From assembly GCA_024752435.1 (NCBI GenBank), contig CP103031.1, positions 988,001 to 1,052,000 on the forward strand: DNA of 64,000 bases, written 5' to 3'. This document shows positions 24,916 through 32,360 of this stretch, in pieces. This DNA is from Allantophomopsis cytisporea. Taxonomy: Eukaryota > Ascomycota > Leotiomycetes > Phacidiales > Phacidiaceae. A program made the translations under genes and the position numbers. Each line of letters begins with the position of its first letter. Position 1 is the first letter of the stretch. The notes under the pieces were generated by a model that was given only the letters and a program-made list of their open reading frames with translations, searched no databases and was not told where the DNA came from.

Positions 24916-26779
24916 TCCTCCCCTAAACCAATGTAGTACCCGAAGCAATGTACTTCCTACTTAATCAACTTCCCTGCATTACTTTAATTGAGTATAATTC
25001 TACAACCAATACTTCAATCAATTTAGCCAATATATTATACAAAAGAGTACTCTCTAATGCAATAAATATACTTAATATACATCAATTCAATTTAATATAT
25101 GCTACTATGTAGTACTTCTAAGTACTAGAGTCAACTCTTTGGTACTAGGCTAAAAGAAGACTAACCCAATATAATTCCTACTAGAACAACCAAATACTCT
25201 CTAATTCAGAAGAGTATACTTTATTTCAATAGATTATACATTAATCTTCAATTAAATACTTTGTTATACCTATATTAGTCTAAGATATAGCTTAAGAAGT
25301 TGTAAACTAGCAGTATAGAGCTATAATACTTGAAGATTACCAAAACCAACCTATATTACTACCTACTATAGGCTACAAATAGCTCTATAGATTCTAAAAA
25401 CGATACCCTAGTCTTAAAGGACTCTATTCTAGTTAAATTAATGCTAGTCAGTATAAAAGAAAAAATATTACAAATATAAAGCCTTAGTTTGATATATTTT
25501 GCTACTTTATCTAAGAATATAAATATAAGCTTGAAAATATATATAATATAGATAAGACTAGGTTCTCTATTAAAGATACTCAATCTATATGTATTATAGT
25601 TGATTCTAGTCAAAATTCTAGTTCTAAAGTTAGTTTTAGAAGGCAAAAGTAGGTAACTATAATTGAATGTATAAATAGTACAAGTAATTCTTTACTACTA
25701 TTAATTATATTCAAGGCAAAATATACCAACTCTAAATAGATTCTAGCTAGTACGCCTTTTAATTGGTACTTTTCAACTAGTATAAGTAGTTAGACTTCAA
25801 ATAGTTATAGTTTAAAGTAGTTATATAAGGTATTTATACTAGAAAGTACGAAAATAGTACTTAGTCAACATAGATTATTAATAGTTGACGGCTACTCAAG
25901 CTATATAACTAGTAAATTCATTGCTAAATATATTTATAATAGTATTGATTTACTTATACTACTACTATACTGCTCCTACTTACTACAATTACTTAATGTT
26001 GGTATTTTTAGTCCTTTGAAGAGATTTTATACTCTTGAAGTAGACTAGTATTTAAGAGTATATATAACCTATATAATATACAAATATTAGATTGAAATAC
26101 TTATTAAAATCCAGAATAAAGCTTTGAATATATATAATATTCAAGCTAGTTGGAAAAAGGCAGGTTTAATTCTTTTTAACCTATTTAAAGTACTTAATAA
26201 CCTTCTAATACAACTACTAAGTCGACCTTCTAGTCTACTTTCTATACTACTACTATATACACTCAATATTTTAATATTATAGGGGTCCCCTGTTAGTTAT
26301 AAGGTACTTAAAAACGCTAATAATATATTCTATAATATACTATTAGATGCTAAATCAGCTGTTTCCTCTCCTATACGTTGGTATACTAAGCAAGTAACCA
26401 ATATAATTAAAGCTCAGAATACTAAGCTTATAATTATACAAAGGGAACTTAATATATACAAAGAGCTACTTTAGAAGAAGCGTACTCAGAATAAGGGAAA
26501 GAAAGTACAGTTAAAAGGTCAATTTGTATATTCTACTCAGGAAGTATTGCAGATTGTATAGGAAGCAGAAGAAGAAACTATATACAAAAAACGTCGTAAA
26601 GAGCTACTATTAGAGTTAATTGATGTATATAATACAAATATTGAAGAATAGAGGTCCGATATTAGCTGGGAAGATCAGGATTCTGAATTGGACGAGTTGG
26701 TGTAGAGTTATATATATTTAAAGTGGTTATATTCAATTTTACTGCGTTGCTTCGGGTACTACGTCGGTTTAGGGGAGGG
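24916..26779 (+). mobile_element. Inner Fot1/Pogo-type transposon, full length, RIP-degraded
   Basis: 1,864 bp, flanked by TA on both sides (24914-24915, 26780-26781). Inverted ends: left TCCTCCCCTAAACC, right (reverse complement) CCCTCCCCTAAACC, with the match continuing through GTAGTACCCGAAGCAA (about 37 bp in all). Length, TIR size, TA target and transposase type are those of Fot1/Pogo elements. It lies inside the middle element and is the least decayed of the three. Confidence 0.9.
25480..26705 (+). pseudogene. Pogo/Fot1 transposase relic (DDE domain and C-terminus)
   Basis: Translated in the plus frame with stops ignored, recognisable family blocks appear in order. YNIDKTRFSI (first catalytic Asp) is near 25550. 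LLIVDGYSS (second Asp) is near 25885. LLQLLNVGIFSPLK is near 25990, where the family has D in LQPLD; here it is Asn, as expected from a C-to-T change on the opposite strand. A basic C-terminus (KKRTQNKGKK, then VYSTQEVLQIV) lies at 26470-26560. Interruptions are mostly TAG, the result of CpA-to-TpA mutation of CAG, the hallmark of RIP. The relic cannot encode an active enzyme. Confidence 0.85.
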
Positions 26780-28079
26780 TACGTTATATAACTAATAAAT
26801 TTATTGCTAAATATATATATAATAGTATTAATTTACTTATACTACTACTATATATACTTAATATTTCAACTTTAAAGGGGTCTTTTGTTGGTTATATAGT
26901 ACTTAGAAATACCAATAATATATACATTATTAGAAGCTAAATTAGTTGTTTCTTTTTTTATATATTGGTATAATAGTAAGTAACTAATACAATTAAAGCT
27001 TAGAATACTAATTTTATAATTATATAAAGAAAGCTCTTTCTATATAAAGAGCTAGTCTAAAAAAAGAACATTTAATTACAAAGTTAGTTTATATATTCTA
27101 TTCAAGAGGTATTACAAGTTATATAAGAAGTAGAAGAAGAAACTATATATAAAAAATGCTGTAAATATTAAAGTTAATTGATATATCAAATATATATAAT
27201 AATAAAGAGTAGGGGTTTAATATTGGCTAGGAAGAGTAGGATTCTGATTTAGATAAGTTAGTATAGAAGTTATATATAATTTGTATTCAACTTTACTACA
27301 TTGCTTTAGGTAATATATTGGTTCTAAGGAAATTACATTATTGTAGATATATTTAGTAAATTTATTAGTTATATAACTAGAATAACTATCTATAATTAGC
27401 ATTTTATACTAACCTTGTAATATTTTACTACTTTTAAGTATAAAAACCTTATATAGCTACTTTAAACTATAACTATTAGAAGTCTAGCTACTTATCCAAG
27501 TTAATAAATGCTAGTTAGAAGGTATATGACTAGGAATCTACTTAGAGTTAGTATATTTAGCTTATAATATAATTAATAGTAGTAATAAGTTACCTATACT
27601 ATTTATACATTTAATAATAATTACTAATTCTTGTCTTCTAAGACTAACTTTATAACTCAATTTTAACTAGAATCGACTATAATGCAAATAGAATGTATAT
27701 CTCTAATTAAAAACCTAGTCTCATCTATATTATATATTTTCAAGCTTATATTGATGTTCATCAAATAAGTAGCAAAATATATCAAACTAAAGTCTAATAT
27801 ATTTAATAGTCGCGTTTTTATAATGTAAAGACTCTAATTGGCAAGAACATAAGCCTTTTAATTTAAGATACTATTTTTAGAACATTCAAAGCTATTTGTA
27901 GGATATTGTAGGTATTTCAAAATCTTGGTGTTGATAGCTTTCAAGTAGAATCAACTAGTATTGCTGATTTATAACTTTTTGAGCTATTTCTATAACTAGC
28001 CTTGGTATAGCAGGTATTCCAACTGATATATTATATATATATAATCTACTGAAATAGAGTGTATTATTCTAAATCAGAG

Positions 28080-28260
28080 AGTAATTGGCGGTATCGGTAG
28101 GATGCAAGTTGAGTTGGTCTTCCCTCAAGGTTGACTCAGGAACTTGGGAGTACTGCACGGCAGCTTGTATTGAGTCGAATTGATGTGTGTTGACCACCTT
28201 TATTGCTTTGAAACGGCTCTTTCGTTCGGGTTATTGGTTGAATTGATTTGAAGTGTTGGT
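28080..28260 (-). pseudogene. N-terminal helix-turn-helix remnant of the outer transposase
   Basis: Minus strand, near 28110-28210: AIKVVNTHQFDSIQAAVQYS followed by QVPESTLR. This is the psq-type DNA-binding helix-turn-helix typical of Pogo transposases (family pattern: AI... IRxAAxxYxVPxSTL). It is followed by frame breaks toward the DDE part. This stretch is the best-preserved coding relic in the block. Confidence 0.75.
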
Positions 28261-28518
28261 TGTAGAGTTATACTCAATTGAAGTAGCTCTTAGTATATTG
28301 ATGTAGTAATACTGCGTCGCTTATAGACCTACATTGCTTATAGGCTAGTTACATTATACTTCTTTTAATTAATAACTATAACTTGTATAGAACTAACATA
28401 GAACCAAAAGCGACAAATTTTCAATAAGTTATTCTGACTAGTTATATAATAGAGTGACTAGCCTAGAACTAACGTACCACCTTTTTCGTAACTTAGCTAG
28501 GAGCTTTTAGAAAGTAAC

Positions 28519-28724
28519 TAACGTAACTTCACCAGAAGCGACACATCACCAGAACCTACGCATTTTCCAATATTTCCCTAACATCTCATTATAACTCTAC
28601 GAACACTAGTCCAAATCAGGCAGCTAGATAGTCTACAGCTCCTTAGCTTCTGCTCGACTAAATGTGTTAGTTTCACATCAATTAAGTGCGATCACACTAA
28701 GTTATACTTATTTTCAGTAACGTC
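28519..28724 (+). repeat. Short interspersed repeat, copy A
   Basis: About 200 bp, starting near AACTTCACCAGAAGCGAC and ending CTTATTTTCAGTAACGTCAC. Its reverse complement recurs at 29562-29743 (copy D) and in more degraded form at four other sites in this block. It has no coding capacity. Confidence 0.7.
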
Positions 28725-28885
28725 ACCTCCCTAGAACCGACGCACCGCGTTTTTTAGACCTGAAGCGACGCAGTACCCCGAATTTTCGCGAATTTTCGCG
28801 TTTGAGTCAATATTTAAATGATCCACTGTTCTCTAAGAATTAGTAATGTATATCTATTTGGGAACTATGTCGGTTCTAGGGAGGT
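28725..28885. mobile_element. 161-bp MITE-like element with Pogo-like inverted ends
   Basis: Left end ACCTCCCTAGAACCGACGCA and right end (reverse complement) ACCTCCCTAGAACCGACATA match over 17 of 17 bases, then diverge. The ends resemble the TIR of the inner Pogo element (CCTCCCCTAAACCGACGTA), suggesting that it was moved by the same transposase. Inside is a tandem GAATTTTCGC repeat. It is too short to code. Confidence 0.65.
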
Positions 28886-28937
28886 AAGGTTATATAATGT
28901 AACTAGCCTATAAGTAACATAGGCCTATAAACAACGT

Positions 28938-29100
28938 ATCTTCAATATTTGGTCAATATTTCATTATAACTCTATGTACACTAGTCAAAATCAGGTAAGC
29001 AGATAGGATACAGCTCTCTAGTCTCTGCTCTATCAAATGTATAATTTTTTATGTCAATTAAGTACAACTAGACCAAGTTATACTTATTTTAAGTATATAC
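28938..29100 (+). repeat. Short interspersed repeat, copy B (degraded)
   Basis: Same order of blocks as copy A (TCAATATTT, CATTATAACTCTA, GTCAAAATCAGG, TCAATTAAGTAC, AAGTTATACTTATTTT) with many C-to-T changes. It is joined to the inverted repeat at 29092. Confidence 0.6.
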
Positions 29101-29452
29101 TCTTTTTTAACTTCTCTTGTACTTTGCAAGAGCTCTTAGTTAGCTGTATACAAATTGTTGTATATATAGGTTTATTAGGGTATAGACACCTTATATATAA
29201 CTTGGGTTTATAGTTATATAACTCCTAAAGGAAGATATAGCATACAGCTTAAAAAATTACTTGCTTTTTACCAAAGCTCTTTATAACTCTAGCTAGAGCA
29301 ATTATAAATAGCTATAAGCTTATATATAGGGTCTTTATATCCTAGTTAGCTTATATATGAAACAATTTGTATATAGCTAACTAAGAGCTCTTGTAAAGAG
29401 CAAGAGAAGTAGAAAAAGAGTATATACTGAAAATAAGTATAACTTAGCACTG
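29092..29452. repeat. Large imperfect inverted repeat (foldback)
   Basis: The left arm AGTTATACTTATTTTAAGTA then ...AAGAGCTCTTAGTTAGCTGTATACAA (two pieces near 29092 and 29128) is mirrored on the right by TTGTATATAGCTAACTAAGA near 29370 and ACTGAAAATAAGTATAACTT ending at 29452. The arms are about 90 bp and the loop about 170 bp. Flanking copies B and C continue the symmetry. Confidence 0.65.
29248..29330 (+). repeat. Direct repeat, copy 1 (partner at 29745-29830)
   Basis: CAGCTTAAAAAATTACTTGC then a CTAGCTAGAGC-like block and AATAGCTATA; the same order is found at 29745-29830 with scattered changes. Confidence 0.65.
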
Positions 29453-29561
29453 TTGTACTCAATTCATGTACAGCTTACACCTATTGTAGAACAGAAGCTA
29501 GAGAGCTATATTCAGTATAAGTCAAAATATTGAAAATGCGTCGCTTATGGTGAAGTCACGT
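29430..29561 (-). repeat. Short interspersed repeat, copy C (internally shortened)
   Basis: Minus-oriented relative of copy A. It starts ACTGAAAATAAGTATAACTT and ends GGTGAAGTCACGTTA, but lacks about 60 bp of the middle. Confidence 0.6.
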
Positions 29562-29743
29562 TACTGAAAATAAGTATGACTTAGTGTAATAGCATGCAAT
29601 TAGTGTAAAACTTACACATAGTGTAGATCATAGGCTAGAGTGCAGTATACTATCTTCCTGCCCAATTTAGACTAGTTTGCGTAGAGTTATACGGAGATAT
29701 TGACCAAATATTGAAAATGCGTCAGTTCTGGTAAAGTCACGTT
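29562..29743 (-). repeat. Short interspersed repeat, copy D
   Basis: Minus-oriented full relative of copy A, directly following copy C. It ends GTAAAGTCACGTTA. Confidence 0.65.
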
Positions 29744-29744
29744 A

Positions 29745-29830
29745 CAGCTTAAGAAATTACTTGCTTTTTTACTAAAGTTCTTAATAACTATAGCTAGAGC
29801 TATTTTAAATAGCTATACACTTATACGTAA
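29745..29830 (+). repeat. Direct repeat, copy 2 (partner at 29248-29330)
   Basis: CAGCTTAAGAAATTACTTGC and following blocks match copy 1. Confidence 0.65.
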
Positions 29831-29926
29831 AGTCTCTAGACTGTAATAGCCCTATATACAAGACCATTTTTATAGAGCTTGCTAGGAGCTCTTATAAAGT
29901 AGGAAAAAAGTCAATTATAAGAGCTT

Positions 29927-30115
29927 ACTGAAATCAAGTGTAACTTAGTATAATAATACGTAATTAATGTGAAGCTTACACATACTGCAGGCAGAAGCTA
30001 GAGAGTGGTATACTATCTCCCTGTCAGATTTGGACTAGTGTGCGTATAGTCATAATGAGATATTGACGAAATATTGGAAAATACACTGCTTCGGCTAATG
30101 CGCCGGTTCCCCATA
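29927..30115 (-). repeat. Short interspersed repeat, copy E
   Basis: Minus-oriented relative of copy A. CTGAAATCAAGTGTAACTTA begins it; the far end has CGCCGGTTCCCCATAAGTCA instead of the CACGTTA end. Confidence 0.6.
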
Positions 30116-30120
30116 AGTCA

Positions 30121-30325
30121 CAGTAACTAACTGAAATTGATGTAATTTGGCGTATAAGTTACATATAACTAGTAGTTATAGATTTTAGGCTAGAGATTTA
30201 TAACTATACTGATCCAGCTTCCCGACTTAGACTAATAATTATACGTAGAGCTATAGTCAATTGTAGCCAAAAATTTCGAAAGTGCGTCGCTTCGGCCAAT
30301 ATGTCGGTTCTCTAAGTTACAAGTT
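30121..30325 (-). repeat. Short interspersed repeat, copy F (most diverged)
   Basis: Minus-oriented. It shares the start TAACTGAAATTGATGTAATT and the end AAAGTGCGTCGCTTCGGCCA with copies D and E. Confidence 0.5.
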
Positions 30326-30783
30326 ATGTTGACTTAACTGAGATATGTAGTTGTATTCTATTGACTTACTACATCAGTAATAGTTAGCATCGGTAAGTTG
30401 ATTAATCACGTTCAATCATTGTTAGAAACAGGTAATTGTTTCTTGTTTTATTTGTTTTGTTGTAATAGTCATAGCATCCTTGACTATAAGAGCTAACATA
30501 ACTAGAACTTACTATCAAAGCAAACATGAGAATTTAAGCTAAGCAGCTTGATCTATATAATCACAATGATTAGAATAGTCTTATGTTCGTATACACTATA
30601 ATTTATAAACTGTTGGTTATCATTTTGCATAGTTACTACATTGACTAATACTATTAATACTATACATGTAGTTACTGACGATCGTGGTGGAGAGCCGTCT
30701 CGCCAGCGAGCAGACGTGTACAAAGGCTCATCCTACTCACCAACCAATCATAAAACCATTATCGTCCTTTACAACAACTCGAT
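30326..30783. other. Right boundary of the AT-rich block and promoter of the acetyltransferase gene
   Basis: AT-rich sequence ends at about 30680, where ordinary composition begins (GACGATCGTGGTGGAGAGCC). Only about 100 bases of normal sequence lie before the next start codon. Confidence 0.6.
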
Positions 30784-31921
30784 ATGGCCCCAAATCCTTT
30801 GATATTCGACCACGGTAGTGACAGCGCTTTACTGATTCAATCGCTATCAGATTACTTACCATATTCGCTGCCCTTGTTACGGAGGCTGCAGTTCATGTAC
30901 TTTGCGGGTGGCAAGACTCCCAACTCACACGTGCTTACGTCCAATGAGGGGAACGACCTTGGTCGATGCTTTCTCGTGGCGTACTTAGATTTCTCCCGAG
31001 GTCCTGAGACCGAAATGTGGCTGTTCTCATCAATTGAGTTGAGTGATCGTAGCCCCAAGGAAGTTGAGATTTGCAAAAAGCAATTATTCTCATTGCTTGC
31101 CCGTGTGAGGAAGTTGGAGGTGATTTACCAAGCGATACGAGAGACACCAGGTGTACTCTTGATTGGAAGTCTACATGAAAAAGTTCTTAAAGTCTTTCAA
31201 GACCAAGGACGTATTCTTGAAATGACTCCTCCAAATATCAAGTTCATCTTTGAAAAGGAAAACCTGAAGCATTCAATGCCTTTGCCAGATGATTTACAAT
31301 GGACAACAGTTCAGCGGGAAGATATACCAATGATCTTGTCCAAGACGGATGTCCCAAGAAAGGAGTTTGTAAATTGCTGATTTCAATAGACGCACTAGAC
31401 TGATATGTATAGGAGAACAATGATACTTCTTCCCAATGTGGCCATTAAGAGTTCTACTAGCCGCGAAATTGTCGCATGGGCTTTCCTTGGTGAGATATCC
31501 CAGCTGTACCACTTCTGTATATGAATCTTATACGTTTACAGGGCCTGACGGATCGCTGACAACCCTACACTGTGAAGTGAGAAAAACCAAGTCTATGATA
31601 GTGAACACAACTAACTATATCTAGCCAGATTATCGGGGCCAAGGGCTGGCAAAAGCAATCGCAATAAAGCTTTATACGGAACATGGCTTTCGATATGGAC
31701 CTGACGGTCTAAACCATGCTGATGTCCTTTTTAGCAATGAGCAGAGCAAAGGCGTTTGTAAAAGTCTTGGGGGGGTGTCAAAATGGCAGGTTTATTGGTA
31801 AGTGTTTCAAATACTATAAAGCTGTGCTTGATGTTCTTAAGAAACTGACACATTCTGCAGGGCGTGGATTGACCTTAAAATGGGCTGCCTTGAAGGAGAG
31901 CAAGACCTCAGGCTTACCTAA
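30784..31921 (+). CDS. GNAT-like N-acetyltransferase, fungal FR47/glycine acyltransferase type
   Basis: Five exons: 30784..31364, 31413..31489 (or from 31416), 31542..31576, 31625..31797 and 31861..31921; 307-308 aa. The first donor, GTTTGT at 31365, is weak, but it is the only one that joins frames without a stop or an impossibly short intron. The C-terminal half has the acetyl-CoA fold: VAWAFLGPDGSLTTLH (strands 4-5), then DYRGQGLAKAIAIKL (the R/Q-x-x-G-x-G/A pyrophosphate loop), then SNEQSKGVCKSLGGVSKWQVYW. The N-terminal half (LLRRLQFMYFAGG..., VLLIGSLHEKVLKVFQDQG) is a second, degenerate GNAT-like lobe. Substrate unknown. The gene borders the RIP-affected block, and its closest relatives could have patchy distribution; that is inference. 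Confidence 0.78.
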
Positions 31922-32360
31922 TCAAAGATACTATTATGACTATCATTGAGGAGGCCATCTTGATCTCAGAGTCTCTCAATGACAGGTATCATAAATTCTA
32001 GATAAGAACATACCCATGTGCTCATCTCATACCGGTTAGATTTGAATAGCCTTCGGCAGCAAATTCAGTAGTTTCATAAAGAATAGGAATTTCCAAGGTG
32101 ATAGAGCAAGTTATGTTAAGCTAAGAGTTGTTTTCTTGACCAAAAAGGTCGAATGCTTGAATCCAGACCCGTAAAATCCCAATGTACAAAGAAAGGTCGC
32201 CTTCAAACACCGTACTTCCATGCCTTATGCATTCTATCCCATCCCTCGCCGAAAATAACAAGGAAAAAAAAGAAAAAAAGATTTGGGTGTGATGACCACT
32301 ATAATACAAGTGAAAAAAAAAAGCTAATACAACTGTCGCTCGAGAGGAGAAAAGGTCCAC
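31922..32360. other. Intergenic region between convergent genes
   Basis: About 440 bases holding the two 3' ends. A-rich runs are at 32264-32280 and 32312-32322. No gene. Confidence 0.5.

Larger units (their letters stand above)
24336..27335 (+). mobile_element. Middle Fot1/Pogo-type transposon, plus orientation, itself split by an insertion
   Basis: The left end (ATTTTCCTAGAAC at about 24336) and right end (reverse complement ATTTCCTTAGAAC, ending at about 27335) are inverted repeats that continue for some 35 bases. Left half 24336..24915, right half 26780..27335. Compared with the inner copy it lacks the first part of the DDE domain and also the segment between two TATACTACTACTATA repeats, a deletion at direct microhomology. 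It is heavily mutated to TA-rich sequence. Confidence 0.75.
23650..28349 (-). mobile_element. Outer Fot1/Pogo-type (Tc1-mariner) transposon, minus orientation, split by a nested insertion
   Basis: The termini are inverted: ACTAGCCTATAAACAACGTA reads in from 23650, and the reverse complement of the right end (28349) reads ACTAGCCTATAAGCAATGTA. TA flanks both ends (23648-23649 and 28350-28351). Its transposase 5' half lies on the minus strand at about 27336-28340 and its 3' half at about 23660-24335. The two halves rejoin exactly at a TA when 24336-27335 is removed: the DDE region then reads continuously. It is the oldest insertion of the three by position. C-to-T/G-to-A decay has put stops everywhere, except that 28080-28340 keeps near-normal base composition. 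Confidence 0.8.

Noticed and set aside
28380..30330. Short regularly spaced repeats considered as a CRISPR-like array
   Set aside because: The units are long, differ in orientation and are unevenly spaced; the setting is eukaryotic with RIP-like mutation.
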